This document shows, piece after piece, positions 45,620 to 60,198 of a DNA stretch of 64,000 nucleotides (the first letter of the stretch is position 1; each line of letters begins with the position of its first letter). The notes beneath the pieces were generated by a model. That model saw only the letters and a program-made list of their open reading frames with translations, did no database searches and was not told the DNA's origin. This DNA comes from Terebella lapidaria (Eukaryota; Annelida; Polychaeta; Terebellida; Terebellidae): NCBI GenBank assembly GCA_949152475.1, contig OX424556.1:57556451-57620450 (forward strand). The letters are read 5' to 3'. The translations under genes and the position numbers were made by a program.

Positions 45620-47799
45620 TTGTTTGTTTGTTTGTTTATTTGTTAGCGCTCTACAGGTCACAATTTTGATCGTAAAGTCCCGAAAATTTGTCAAAAGATG
45701 TGCAATCAGTACACGACCAAGTGATTAACTTTTGGAAGGTCAAGGTCAAATATTGAGGTCAAGGTCACGCAAAACGATAAAAACACATAAATGGCCATAG
45801 CTCCGGTTCTAATTGTCCTAGAGACTCAAATCAAGTTCATATTGTAGATAAACTCGAGTTCTATCTTCTGTGACCTTGACCTTGGCATTTGACCTTGACC
45901 TTGAGAAGTTAGCCTAAGGTGAATGTCAAGGTCAAATACGAAAGTCAGCGCACCATATCGAGTAGTATATCGTTGGAAAGGTCTTGACCCCCTGATTGCA
46001 GTGATACCTTATTTTCAGCGCTGCGACGTAAACTGACGTCACAATGACGTCATAAACGTCAAATTTCCGAAATTTCAAAAGGCTATAACATCGTCAATAC
46101 TGTATGGAATCTCTTGAAACTTGATATGCATATTGACAGCAATGACCTTTACGAATTTAAGTACGAAGGTCAAAGGTCAAGGTCAAGGTCATCGAAATCC
46201 CAGAAAAACACGTTTCCGGTAATAACATCCGTTTGATTTGTCGTAGGTTCATGAATTTTGAACCATATCCTTCAGAAGGGGTATAGTAATCGAGTGTATA
46301 TGTCAATTTCATGATTGACCTTGAACTTTGTCAGGAAAATAAGGTCATATGAGGAAAACTTCAAGGTCAAATTTTCAAACTAACTGAAACCTATCAAGTA
46401 GTATATCAAATGAAAGGTCTTGATTCCCTGGTACATACTTTCTCATCAGTTTTGAGATGTGACGTTTATTGACGTCACAGTGACGTCATAAACGTTAATT
46501 TTTCGAAATTTCAAACGGTCATAGTGTCCACAAATCTTGTTTGATTCTGATGAAATGATACAGGTATAATATATGTCTCCATGCACAGGCAATGCACAAT
46601 TTTCGTGACTCAAGGTCAAAGATCAAGGTCAAGGTCACGCAAAATGTTAAAAACACATAAGTGGCCATAACTCCGGTTCTATTTGTTATAGAGACTTCAA
46701 ACCAAGTTCATAATGTAGATAAACTCGAGTCCTATCTTCTGTGTCCTTGACCTTGGCATTTGACCTTGACCTTGAGAAGTTCGTCATGAGGTGAATGTCA
46801 AGGTCAAGTACAAAAGTCAGCGCACCATATCGAGTAGTATATCGTTGGAAAGGTTTTGAGCCCCTGATTGCAGTGATACCCTAATTTTGGCGCTGTGACG
46901 TACACTGACGTCACAATGACGTCATAAACGTCAAATTACCGAAATTTCAAAAGGCCATAACAGCGTCAATACTGTATGGAATACCTTGAAACTTGACATG
47001 CATATTAATAGCATTGACCTTTACGAATTGAAATACAAAGGTCAAAGGTCAAGGTCAAGGTCATCGAAATCCCAGAAAAACACCTTTTCGGTTATAACAT
47101 CTGTTTTAATCGTTGTAGTCTCATAAAAATTGAACAATATCATCAGAAGAGGTATAGCAATCAGACTTATATGTCAATTCCATGATTAACCTTGAACTTG
47201 ATCGGAAAAATGAGGTCACATGAGCAAAACTTCAAGGTCAAATTTTCAAACTAACTAAAAGCTATCAAGTAATATATCAAATGGAAGGCCTTGAACCCAT
47301 GATGAATAGTTTCCCATCAGTTTTCAAATGTGACGTTTATTGACGTCACAGTGACCTCATGTACGTAAATTTTTCGAAATTTCGAAAAGCCACAGTGTCC
47401 GGAATTCTTGTTCGATTCTGATGGAATTGTTCAAGTATAATTTATATTTTCATGCACGGGCAATGCACAATTTTCGTGACCCAAGGTCAAGGGTCAAGGT
47501 CAAAGAAAAGGTCAAAATCACAAAAATTGCCATAACTTCGGAACTATTCGTCATAGAAAGTTCAAACTGGGACCATATTGTAGCATATCAAAAGGTCTTT
47601 GTCCGCTGACCTTGAATGTGCACTTTGACCTTGACCTTGAAAAGCTTGCCCAACGTAAAAATTTCATGAAAAAAGTATCTTTCTTCAAATGTCGAGGAGT
47701 TGTTCAGTAAATATTTTCAATGTGTAAATTATGGGTAAATGTTTTAAATGTAAACAAATGTTTAGTCATTTCGTCAAGTGTTGGCCTATGGCCGATTTT
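45620..47799 (+). mobile_element. family A module M2
   Basis: Closely similar to M1. It has TTTG-run start, about 436-bp units with TGACGTCA pairs (for example 46034 and 46045, 11 bp apart), and the common 3' hairpin end. Confidence 0.75.
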
Positions 47800-49040
47800 T
47801 TGTTTGTTTGTTTGTTTGTTTGTTAGCGCTCTACAGGTCACAATTTTGATCGTAGAGTGCTGAAAATTTGTCAGAAGTTGTGCAGTCAGTACTCGACCAA
47901 GTGATTAACTTTTGGGAGGTCAAGGTCAAAAATTGAGGTCAAGGTCAAGCAAAAGGTCAAAATCGAAAAATTGCGATAACTCCGTTTTTAATCAATGTTA
48001 TTTTTTCTAGCTATTTTTATATTTTTCTATGGTCAATTCCGCATCATATGATGCATGCCCGATGGTCGTACGACCAAAACTCCCGATTTTCGGTCCGGGT
48101 CGAAAATTTGGGGGTCACGAATTTAGGTTTTTTTCTACCTCGCAATATTCAAAACCATATTATAGAGCAAATTCCCGATATATGTTGCTGATTTTTACTC
48201 AGAAGTTGTGCCTTATCACACAAAACACGATTGTGAAGTTATAGGACTCAAGGTCAAGGATTAGAGTTAAGGTCATAGTAAAGGTCAAAATCGAAAAATT
48301 GCATTAACTTGGCTTTTGATCAAAATTAATTTTTCTGAACATTTTTGTATTTTTATTTGGTCAATTCGACATCAGCTGACGTATGTCCGATGGTTGTACG
48401 ACCAAAACTCCCGATTATCGCCCATGGTTGAACATTTGGGGGTTTTCAGATCATTTGTATTTTGTGCAATATTCAAACCGTTATTGTGCAGTCAGAATCC
48501 GATAGAAGTTGCTGATTTTTAATCAGTAGGTGTGTCTTATCATACTGAACATATGTGTAAAAATGTAGGACTCAAGATCAAGAATTACAGTTAAAGTCAT
48601 AGTAAAGGTCAAAATCGAAAAATCGCAATAACTCCGTTTCTATTCAATGTTATTTTTTCTGAGTACTTTTATATTTTTTTATGGTCAATTCCGCGCCCTG
48701 TGGTGCATGCCCGATGGTCGTACGACCAAAACTCTTGATTTTCGGTCCAGGTTGAAAATTTGAGGGTCATGATTTTATGGTTTCATGTCTCGCAACCTTC
48801 AACCCCATATTGCGAGGCCAATTTCTGATATGGGTTATTGATTTTTACTCACGAGTTGTGCCTTATCAAATGGAACAAATCTGTGGAGTTTCTCAACTCA
48901 AGGTTGAAAATTAAGGTCAAGGTCATGTAAAAGGTCAAAATCGAAAAATCGCAATAACTCCACTTTTGATCAACATTAATTTTTGTCAGTATTTTTGTAT
49001 TTTTATATGGTTAATTCGGCGTCAAATGGTGTATGTGCGA

Positions 49041-50367
49041 TGGTCGTACGACCAAAAGTCCCGATTTTCGGTCCAGGTCGAAAATTTGAGGGTCATGATT
49101 TTATGGTTTCATGTCTCGCAACCTTCAACCCCATATTGCGAGGCCAATTTCTGATATGGGTTATTGATTTTTACTCAGGAGTTGTGCCTTATCAAATTGA
49201 ACAAATCTGTGGAGTTTCTTAACTCAAGGTTGAAAATTAAGGTCAAGGTCATGTAAAAGGTCAAAATCGAAAAATCGCAATAACTCCACTTTTGATCAAC
49301 ATTAATTTTTGTCAGTATTTTTGTATTTTTATATGGTTAATTCGGCGTCAAATGGTGTATGTGCGATGGTCGTACGACCAAAAGTCCCGATTTTCGGTCC
49401 AGGTCGAAAATTTGAGGGTCATGATTTTATGGTTTCATGTCTCGCAACCTTCAACCCCATATTGCGAGGCCAATTTCTGATATGGGTTATTGATTTTTAC
49501 TCAGGAGTTGTGCCTTATCAAATTGAACAAATCTGTGGAGTTTCTTAACTCAAGGTTGAAAATTAAGGTCAAGGTCATGTAAAAGGTCAAAATCGAAAAA
49601 TCGCAATAACTCCACTTTTGATCAACATTAATTTTTGTCAGTATTTTTGTATTTTTATATGGTTAATTCGGCGTCAAATGGTGTATGTGCGATGGTCGTA
49701 CGACCAAAAGTCCCGATTTTCGGTCCAGGTCGAAAATTTGAGGGTCATGATTTTATGGTTTCATGTCTCGCAACCTTCAACCCCATATTGCGAGGCCAAT
49801 TTCTGATATGGGTTATTGATTTTTACTCAGGAGTTGTGCCTTATCAAATTGAACAAATCTGTGGAGTTTCTTAACTCAAGGTTGAAAATTAAGGTCAAGG
49901 TCATGTAAAAGGTCAAAATCGAAAAATCGCAATAACTCCACTTTTGATCAACATTAATTTTTGTCAGTATTTTTGTATTTTTATATGGTTAATTCGGCGT
50001 CAAATGGTGTATGTGCGATGGTCGTACGACCAAAAGTCCCGATTTTCGGTCCAGGTCGAAAATTTGAGGGTCATGATTTTATGGTTTCATGTCTCGCAAC
50101 CTTCAACCCCATATTGCGAGGCCAATTTCTGATATGGGTTATTGATTTTTACTCAGGAGTTGTGCCTTATCAAATTGAACAAATCTGTGGAGTTTCTTAA
50201 CTCAAGGTTGAAAATTAAGGTCAAGGTCATGTAAAAGGTCAAAATCGAAAAATCGCAATAACTCCACTTTTGATCAACATTAATTTTTGTCAGTATTTTT
50301 GTATTTTTATATGGTTAATTCGGCGTCAAATGGTGTATGTGCGATGGTCGTACGACCAAAAGTCCCG
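49041..50367 (+). repeat. 326-bp units, four near-identical tandem copies
   Basis: The same blocks start at 48966, 49292, 49618, 49944 and 50270, exactly 326 bp apart. Both small frames in each repeated unit translate identically. The units are hybrids joining AAAAGTCCCGATT of the last L unit to TTCGGTCCAGGTCGAAAATT of an earlier one, as unequal crossing-over would produce. L1 has only a single round of this region. Confidence 0.9.
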
Positions 50368-50708
50368 ATTATCGCCCGGTGCCGAAAATCTGGGGGTCAT
50401 GTGCAAGTTGCATAGTGGTAGCCCTAGTGTAGTGGCCGCAAAATTACCTCACATAAGTTGCCAATTTATAGGAGATATGAAATGTTTTATGCAGATTTGA
50501 ATACACAAATGTGAAACGTGGACTTTTCTTGCCCTAATTCCCCAATTGAGTTGACTGTGAAAGTTGGTTATCAATACTAGTTTGGGTTTTAAAGTTACAG
50601 TTATTTTGGATCGATTTCTTCGTGCAGTCATGCCGACATGCATGCGGTCATACATGTACAGTAAATGTTGTTCTCCATGGGGAAGGGGAATATGGCAATT
50701 TATTGCAT

Positions 50709-50792
50709 GATGGCTCGGTGGCCGAGTGGTTCCAGCACTCGCTCTCTAACACGTAGGCTTTTGACTCTGCTAGTTCGAATCTACCTGCTTTT
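50709..50792 (+). other. tRNA-like segment in L5
   Basis: A box TGGCCGAGTGG is intact and the B box is AGTTCGAATC. With L1 this is the best-preserved Pol III-like promoter of the set, followed by a T-run. Confidence 0.55.
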
Positions 50793-51526
50793 AAATATTT
50801 TTTTTTTGCTCTTTATTTTTTTCAAGAATATCCAGTACTATTATAATCTATTATAGTGGTTTTATCCAAGAACTTTTTGCAATTTGTTTTGATATATTAT
50901 GAATATACACTGTTGAATGATCATTTGGTACTAATATGGCGTGCAAAAATTATCGTTGCCTCTGTCATATAATACCAGTATGGCATGCAAAAACGGCCAT
51001 CACGATCTGCTTGAACTCATTAGATAGTTCTCCGAAGATGCAGCATCATGATATGAAAGTTACCAAGTTGTAGTAACGAACATTTATAGCAGTGTTGTAT
51101 TCTATAATTTTTCTTATATTGACATCATCAAAATTTTGTGCTGTTAGTAGTATATATTATGTTGATACACACATCGATTGAATGTTTTGAATGAGTCAGT
51201 CTCAAATGGCTGGGTCTTGCTCAGGAGACGTCATAAAGATTCAATATGTATGTCTGCTCAGGAGTTGTGCATTATTAATTCTAACAAATTTGTGAAAATT
51301 CAGAATTCAAGGGCCAAGGTCACTGTGAAAATGAAGCAACTCTTGTCTAATTTCTAAAATTGTGAATTCTTCTGCTGGGTGATGCTCAGGAGGTGTCTTA
51401 AAAGTGCCAATTCCTAATGCTAGAAGTTGTTCAGTATATCTTTTCAATGTGTAATTAATGAGTAAATGTTTTAAATGTAAACAAATGTTTAGTTAATTCG
51501 TCAAGTGTTGGCCTATGGCCGATTTT

Positions 51527-53865
51527 TACTTGACGAAATTAAATTTCGTCAAGTATGTTGGTCAGTTGCGTTTGTCTGTCTGTCTGTTTGTTACTTGACG
51601 AAATTAAATTTCGTCAAGTATGTTGGTCAGTCGCGTTTGTCTGTCTGTTTGTTTGTTTGTTTGTTTGTTTGTTTGTTTGTTTGTGTGTTTGTTTGTGTGT
51701 TAGCGCTCCACAGGTCACAATTTTGATCGTAGAATCATGCAAATAGGTCAGAAGATGTGCAATCAAATACAGATGGATGAGTTCATTTTTGGGAGGTCAA
51801 GGTCAAATATTGAGTTCAAGGTCACGCAAAACGTCAAAAACACATAAATGGCCATAACTCCGGTTCTAATTGTCCTAGAGACATCAAACTAAGTTCATGT
51901 TGTAGATATACTTGAGTTCTATCTTCTGTGACCTTGACATTGACATTTGACCTTGACCTTGAGAAGTTCGCCATAAGGTGAATGTCAAGGTCAAGTACGA
52001 ATGTCAGCGCACCATATCGAGTAGTATATCGTTGGAAAGGTCTTGACCCCCTGATTCCAGTGATACCTTATTTTTGGCGCTGCGACGTAAACTGACGTCA
52101 CAATGACGTCATAAACGTCAAATTTCCGAAATTTCAAAAGGCCATAACATCGTTAATACTGTATGGAATCTCTTGAAACTTGATATGCATATTGACAGCA
52201 ATGACCTCTACGAATTTAAGTACAAAGGTCAAAGGTCAAGGTCAAGGTCATCGAAATCCTAGAAAAACACGTTTCCGGTAATAAGATCCGTTTGAATTGT
52301 CGTAGGTTCATGAAATTTGAACCATATCATTCAGAAGAGGTATAGCAATCGGGCGTATATGTCAATTTCATGATTGACCTTGAACTTGGTCAGGAAAATA
52401 AGGTCATATGAGGAAAACTTCAAGGTCAAATTTTCAAACTAACTGAAACCTATCAAGTAGTATATCAAATGAAAGGTCTTGATTGCCTGGTACATAATGT
52501 CTCATCAGTTTTGAGATGTGACGTTTATTGACGTCACAGTGACGTCATAAACGTTAATTTTCCGAAATTTCAAACGGTCGTAGTGTCCACAAATCTTGTT
52601 TGAATCTGATGAAATTACACATTTATAATATATGTCTTCATGCACAGGCAATGCACAATTTTCGTGACTCAAGGTCAAAGATCAAGGTCAAGGTCACGCA
52701 AAATGTTAAAAACACATCAGTGGCCATAACTTCGGTTCTATTTGTTATAGAGACTTCAAACCAAGTTCATATTGTAGATAAACTCGAGTCCTATCTTCTG
52801 TGACCTTGGCCTTGGCATTTGATCTTGACCTTGAGAAGTTCGCCTAAGGTGAATGTCAAGGTCAAATACGAAGGTCATCGCACCATATCGATTAGTATAT
52901 CGTTGGAAAGGTTTTGAGCCATTGATTGCAGTGATGCCCTATTTTCGGCGCTGCGACGTACACTGACGTCACAATGACGTCATAAACGTCAAAGTACCGA
53001 AATTTCAAAAGGCCATAACAGCGTCAATACTGTATGGAATACCTTGAAACTTGACATGCATATTAATAGCATTGACCTTTAAAAATTGAAATACAAAGGT
53101 CAAAGGTCAAGGTCAAGGTCATTGAAATCCCAGAAAAACACCCTTTCGGTTATAACATCTGTTTGAATCGTTGTAGTCTCATAAAATTTGAACCATATCA
53201 TTCAGAAGAGGTATAGCAATCAGACTTATATGTCAATTCCATGATTAACCTTGAACTGGATCGGAAAAATGAGGTCACATGAGCAAAACTTCAAGGTCAA
53301 ATTTTCAAACTAACTAAAAGGTATCAAGTAATATATCAAATGGAAGGCCTTGAACCCATGATAAATAGTTTCCCATCAGTTTTCAAATGTGACGTTTATT
53401 GACGTCACAGTGACCTCATGTACGTAAATTTTTCGAAATTTCGAAAAGCCACAGTGTCCGGAATTCTTGTTCGATTCTGATGGAATTGTTCAAGTATAAT
53501 TTATATCTTCATGCACGGGCAATGCACAGTTTTCGTGACCCAAGGTCAAGGGTCAAGATCAAGGTCAAAGAAAAGGTCAAAATCACAGAAAATTGCCATA
53601 ACTTCGGAACTATTCGTCATAGAAAGTTCAAACTGGGACCATATTGTAGCATATCAAAAGGTCTTTGTCCGCTGACCTTGAATGTGCACTTTGACCTTGA
53701 CCTTGAAAAGTTTGCCCAACGTAAAAATTTCATGAAAAAAGTATCTTTCTTCAAATGTCGAGGAGTTGTTCAGTAAATCTTTTCAATGTGTAAATTATGG
53801 GTAAATGTTTTAAATGTAAACAAATGTTTAGTCATTTCGTCAAGTGTTGGCCTATGGCCGATTTT
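51527..53865 (+). mobile_element. family A module M3
   Basis: It has two left-end palindromes (51528-51554, 51593-51619), a long TTTG run, and then the M-type core with about 436-bp CRE-bearing units and the common 3' end. It shows that M modules can also carry the full palindromic left end. Confidence 0.75.
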
Positions 53866-54556
53866 ACTGCATGTCGATCAGATGAATATACAATGTATGT
53901 TTGTTTGTTAGCGCTCTAGAGGTCACAATTTTGATTCCAGAATCATGAAAACTGGTCGTAAGATGCACAGTTAACATATGACGGATGAGTTCACTTTTGG
54001 GAGGTCAAGGTCGAAAATTGAGGTCAAGGTCAATGGAAAGGTCAAAATCGAATAATTGCAATAACTCCGCTCCTAATCAAGTCTAATTTTTTTAAGTATT
54101 ATTGTAATTTTATTTGGTCCATTCCCTATCATATGATATATGTCCGATGGCCGTACGACCAAAACTGCCGATTTGCGACAGAGGTCGAAAATTCGGGGGT
54201 CAAGATTTTCGTTTTTGGGGATCCCAACGTTTTAGACTATGTTTTTTAACCAAGTTTCAATATCTTTTTTTTATGATTTGTACTCAGGAGTTGTGCCTCA
54301 TCAATTCCAACAAAAGTTTGAAATTTCAGACCTCAAGGTCAAGAATTAAGGCCAAGGTCACGGTGAAAATGAAGCAACTCTCACGTCTAATGTCTAAAAT
54401 TGTAGACTATACTGCTGGATGATGTTCAGGAGATGGCTTAAATATCTCGATTTCTAATGCTAGGGGTTGTTCAGGAAATGATTTCAATGTGTAAATTTTG
54501 TGTACATGTTTAAATGTGTAAATTATTTCGTCAAGTGTTGGCCTATGGCCGATTTT
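53866..54556 (+). mobile_element. family A module S4
   Basis: An S-type module closely similar to S3, in the same order after an M module. Confidence 0.75.
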
Positions 54557-56992
54557 TTGTTTGTTTGTTTGTTTGTTAGCGCTCTACAGGTCACAATTTT
54601 GATCGTAAAGTCCCGAAAATTTGTCAGAAGACGTGCAATTAGTACTCGACCAAGTGATTAACTTTTGGGAGGTCAAGGTCAAAAACTGAGGTCAAGGTCA
54701 AGGAAAAGGTCAAAATCGAAAAATCGCAATAACTCAGTTTCTAATCGATGTTATTTTTTCTAGGTATTTTTATATTTTTCTATGGTCAATTCCGCATCAT
54801 ATGATGCATGCCCGATGGTCGTATGACCAAAACTCCCGATTTCCGGTCCAGGTCGAAAATTTGGGGGTCACGAATTTAGGTTTTTCCTGCCTCACAATAT
54901 TCAAAACCATATAATAGAGCAAGTTCCCGATAGATGTTCCTGATTTTTACTCAGAAGTTGTGCCTTATCACACAAAACACGATTGTGAAGTTATAGGACT
55001 CAAGGTCAAGAATTAGCGTTAAGGTCATAGTAAAGGTCAAAATCGAAAATTCGCAATAACTTCGCTTCTGATCAAAATTAATTTTTCTAAACATTTTTGT
55101 ATTTTTATTTGGTCAATTCGACATCAGCTGACGTATGTCCGATGGTTGTACGACCAAAACTCCCGATTATCGCCCAAGGTCGAACATTTGGGGGTTTTGA
55201 GTTCATTTGAATTTTGTACAATATTCAAACCGTTATTGTGGAGTCAAAATCCAATATAAGTTGCTGATTTTTAATCAGTAGGTGTGTCTTATCACACTGA
55301 ACATATGTGTAAAGGTGTAGGACTCAAGATCAAGAATTACAGTTAAAGTCATAGTAAAGGTCAAAATCGAAAAATCGCAATAACTCCGTTTCTATTCAAT
55401 GTTAATTTTTGTGAGTATTTTTATATTTTTTTATGGTCAATTCCACGTCCTGTGGTGCATGCCCGATGGTCGTACGACCAAAATTCCCGATTTTCGGTCC
55501 GGGTCAAAAATTCGAGGGTCTTGATTTTATGGTTTCATGTCTCGCAACTTCAACCCCATATTGCGAGGCCAGGTTCTGATATGTGTTATTGATTTTTACT
55601 CAAGAGTTGTGCCTTATCAAATTGAACAAATCTGTGGAGTTTCTTAACTCAAGGTCGAAAATTAAGGTCAAGGTCATGTAAAAGGTCAAAATCGAAAAAT
55701 CGCAATAACTCCACTTTCGATCAACATTAATTTTTGTCAGTATTTTTGTATTTTTGTATGGTCAATTCGGCGTCAAATGGTGTATGTGCGATGGTCGTAC
55801 GACCAAAACTCCCGATTATCGCCCGATGCCGAAAATCTGGGGGTCATGTGCAAGTTGCATAGTTGTAGCCCTAGAGTAGTGGCCGCAAAATTACCTAACA
55901 TAAGTTGCCAATTTATAGGAAATATGAAATGTTTTATGCAGATTTGAATACACAAATATGAAATGTGGACTTTTCTTGCTCTAATTCTCCAATTGAGTTG
56001 ACTGTGAAAGTTGGTTATCAATATTAGTTTGGGTTATAAAGTTACAGTTATTTTGGGATCGATTTCTTCGTGCAGTCATGCCGACATGCATGCGGTCATA
56101 CATGTACAGTAAAAGTTGTTCACAATGGGGAAGGGAATACGGCAACAAGTTGTATGATGGCTCGGTGGCCGAGTGGTTACAGTGCTCGCTCTCTAACACG
56201 TAGGCTGTTGACTCTGTGGGTTAGAATCTACCTGCTGGTAAATATTTTTTTTGCTCTTTGTTTTTTTTTTAGAATATCCAGTACCATTATAATCTATTAT
56301 AGCGGTTATCCAAGAACTTTTTGCAATGTGTTATGATATATTAATAATATACACTGTTGAATGATCATTTGGTAGGAATATGGGCATTATGTCGTGCGAA
56401 AATTGTCGTCGCCTCTGTCATATAATACCAGTATGGCATACAAAAACGGCCATCACGATCTGCTTGAATTCATTAGATGGTTCTCCAAAGATGCAGCATC
56501 ATGATATGAAAGTTACCAAGTTGTAGTAACGAACATTAATAGCAATACTGTATTTTATGATTTTTTTTATATTGACATCATCAAAATTTTGTGCTGTTAG
56601 TAGTATATACTATGTTGATACACACATCGATTGGATGTTTTAAATGAGTCAGTCTCAAATGGCTGGGTCTTGCTCAGGAGACGTCATAAAATTTCAATAT
56701 GTATGTCTGCTCAGGAGTTGTGCATTATCAATTCTAACAAATTTTTGAAAATTCAGAATTCAGGGACAAGTATTAAGGCCAAGGTCACTGTGTAAATGAA
56801 GCAACTCTTGTCTAATTTCTAAAATTGTGAATTCTACTGCTGGGTGATGCTCAGGAGGTGTCTTAAATGTGTCAATTTCTAATGCTAGTTGTTCAGTAAA
56901 TATTTTCAATGTTTAAATTATGAGTAAATGTTTTAAATGTAAATAAACAAATGTGTACATATTTCGTCAAGTGTTGGCCTATGGCCGATTTT
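54557..56992 (+). mobile_element. family A module L6
   Basis: An L module without the palindromic left end (starts in the TTTG run). It has four units of about 326 bp, a tRNA-like segment at 56156-56239, and the common 3' end. It differs from the L2 group at scattered positions (for example TTCCCGATTTTCGG where L2 has TTCTCGATTTTCGG). Confidence 0.75.
56156..56239 (+). other. tRNA-like segment in L6
   Basis: A box TGGCCGAGTGG intact, B box altered (TTAGAATC), T-run downstream. Confidence 0.5.
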
Positions 56993-57683
56993 ACTGCATG
57001 TCAATCAGATGAATATACAATGTATGTTTGTTTGTTAGCGCTCTAGAGGTCACAATTTTGATTCCAGAATCATGAAAACTGGTCGTAAGATGCACAGTCA
57101 ACATATGACGGATGAGTTCACTTTTGGGAGGTCAAGGTCGAAAATTGAGGTCAAGGTCAATGGAAAGGTCAAAATCGAATAATTGCAATAACTCCGCTCC
57201 TAATCAAGTCTAATTTTTTAAAGTATTATTGTAATTTTATTTGGTCCATTCCCTATCATATGATATATGTCCGATGGCCGTACGACCAAAACTGCCGATT
57301 TGCGACAGAGGTCGAAAATTCGGGGGTCAAGATTTTCGTTTTTGGGGATCCCAACGTTTTAGACTATGTTTTTTAACCAAGTTTCAATATCTTTTTTTTA
57401 TGATTTGTACTCAGGAGTTGTGCCTCATCAATTCCAACAAAAGTTTGAAATTTCAGACCTCAAGGTCAAGAATTAAGGCCAAGGTCACGGTGAAAATGAA
57501 GCAACTCTCACGTCTAATGTCTAAAATTGTAGACTATACTGCTGGATGATGTTCAGGAGATGGCTTAAATATCTCGATTTCTAATGCTAGGGGTTGTTCA
57601 GGAAATGATTTCAATGTGTAAATTTTGTGTACATGTTTAAATGTGTAAATTATTTCGTCAAGTGTTGGCCTATGGCCGATTTT
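56993..57683 (+). mobile_element. family A module S5
   Basis: An S-type module (ACTGCATGTC start, here with TCAATCAGATGA), with the common 3' hairpin directly followed by the L7 palindrome. Confidence 0.75.
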
Positions 57684-57684
57684 T

Positions 57685-60198
57685 ACTTGACGAAATTAAA
57701 TTTCGTCAAGTATGTTGGTCAGTTGCGTTTGTCTGTCTGTTTGTTTGTTTGTTTGTTTGTTTATTTGTTAGCGCTCTACAGGTCACAATTTTGATCGTAA
57801 AGTCCCGAAAATTTGTCAGAAGATGTGCAATTAGTACTCGACCAAGTGATTAACTTTTGGGAGGTCAAGGTCAAAAACTGAGGTCAAGGTCAAGGAAAAG
57901 GTCAAAATCGAAAAATCGCAATAACTCAGTTTCTAATCGATGTTATTTTTTCTAGGTATTTTTATATTTTTCTATGGTCAATTCCGCATCATATGATGCA
58001 TGCCCGATGGTCGTATGACCAAAACTCCCGATTTCCGGTCCAGGTCGAAAATTTGGGGGTCACGAATTTAGGTTTTTCCTGCCTCACAATATTCAAAACC
58101 ATATAATAGAGCAAGTTCCAGATAGATGTTCCTGATTTTTACTCAGAAGTTGTGCCTTATCACACAAAACACGATTGTGAAGTTATAGGACTCAAGGTCA
58201 AGAATTAGCGTTAAGGTCATAGTAAAGGTCAAAATCGAAAATTCGCAATAACTTCGCTTCTGATCAAAATTAATTTTTCTAAACATTTTTGTATTTTTAT
58301 TTGGTCAATTCGACATCAGCTGACGTATGTCCGATGGTTGTACGACCAAAACTCCCGATTATCGCCCAAGGTCGAACATTTGGGGGTTTTGAGATCATTT
58401 GAATTTTGTACAATATTCAAACCGTTATTGTGGAGTCAAAATCCAATATAAGTTGCTGATTTTTAATCAGTAGGTGTGTCTTATCACACTGAACATATGT
58501 GTAAAGGTGTAGGACTCAAGATCAAGAATTACAGTTAAAGTCATAGTAAAGGTCAAAATCGAAAAATCGCAATAACTCCGTTTCTATTCAATGTTAATTT
58601 TTGTGAGTATTTTTATATTTTTTTATGGTCAATTCCACGTCCTGTGGTGCATGCCCGATGGTCGTACGACCAAAATTCTCGATTTTCGGTCCGGGTCAAA
58701 AATTCGACGGTCTTGATTTTATGGTTTCATGACTCGCAACTTCAACCCCATATTGCGAGGCCAGGTTCTGATATGTGTTATTGATTTTTACTCAAGAGTT
58801 GTGCCTTATAAAATTGAACAAATCTGTGGAGTTTCTTAACTCAAGGCCGAAAATTAAGGTCAAGGTCATGTAAAAGGTCAAAATCGAAAAATCGCAATAA
58901 CTCCACTTTCGATCAACATTAATTTTTGTCAGTATTTTTGTATTTTTGTATGGTCAATTCGGCGTCAAATGGTGTATGTGCGATGGTCGTACGACCAAAA
59001 CTCCCGATTATCGCCCGATGCCGAAAATCTGGGGGTCATGTGCAAGTTGCATAGTTGTAGCCCTAGAGTAGTGGCCGCAAAATTACCTAACATAAGTTGC
59101 CAATTTATAGGAAATATGAAATGTTTTATGCAGATTTGAATACACAAATATGAAATGTGGACTTTCCTTGCTCTAATTCTCCAATTGAGTTGACTGTGAA
59201 AGTTGGTTATCAATATTAGTTTGGGTTATAAAGTTACAGTTATTTTGGGATCGATTTCTTCGTGCAGTCATGCCGACATGCATGCGGTCATACATGTACA
59301 GTAAAAGTTGTTCACAATGGGGAAGGGAATACGGCAACAAGTTGTATGATGGCTCGGTGGCCGAGTGGTTACAGTGCTCGCTCTCTAACACGTAGGCTGT
59401 TGACTCTGTGGGTTAGAATCTACCTGCTGGTAAATATTTTTTTTGCTCTTTGTTTTTTTTTAGAATATCCAGTACCATTATAATCTATTATAGCGGTTAT
59501 CCAAGAACTTTTTGCAATGTGTTATGATATATTAATAATATACACTGTTGAATGATCATTTGGTAGGAATATGGGCATTATGTCGTGCGAAAATTGTCGT
59601 CGCCTCTGTCATATAATACCAGTATGGCATACAAAAACGGCCATCACGATCTGCTTGAATTCATTAGATGGTTCTCCAAAGATGCAGCATCATGATATGA
59701 AAGTTACCAAGTTGTAGTAACAAACATTAATAGCAATACTGTATTTTATGATTTTTTTTATATTGACATCATCAAAATTTTGTGCTGTTAGTAGTATATA
59801 CTATGTTGATACACACATCGATTGGATGTTTTAAATGAGTCAGTCTCAAATGGCTGGGTCTTGCTCAGGAGACGTCATAAAATTTCAATATGTATGTCTG
59901 CTCAGGAGTTGTGCATTATTAATTCTAACAAATTTTTGAAAATTCAGAATTCAGGGACCAAGTATTAAGTATTAAGTATTAAGGCCAAGGTCACTGTGTA
60001 AATGAAGCAACTCTTGTCTAATTTCTAAAATTGTGAATTCTACTGCTGGGTGATGCTCAGGAGGTGTCTTAAATGTGTCAATTTCTAATGCTAGTTGTTC
60101 AGTAAATATTTTCAATGTGTAAATTATGAGTAAATGTTTTAAATGTAAATAAACAAATGTGTAGATATTTCGTCAAGTGTTGGCCTATGGCCGATTTT
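57685..60198 (+). mobile_element. family A module L7
   Basis: It has one left-end palindrome, four units of about 326 bp, a tRNA-like segment at 59348-59431, and the common 3' end. It matches L2 at offset 44613 and L8 at offset 3907. Confidence 0.8.
59348..59431 (+). other. tRNA-like segment in L7
   Basis: Same sequence as in L2 and L4: intact A box, altered B box, T-run downstream. Confidence 0.5.

Larger units (their letters stand above)
47800..51526 (+). mobile_element. family A module L5 (expanded)
   Basis: Homologous to L1 but about 1.3 kb longer because a hybrid 326-bp unit has been added four times (see separate entry). It carries a tRNA-like segment at 50709-50792 with a B box close to consensus (AGTTCGAATC), then the common tail and 3' hairpin. 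Confidence 0.8.
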
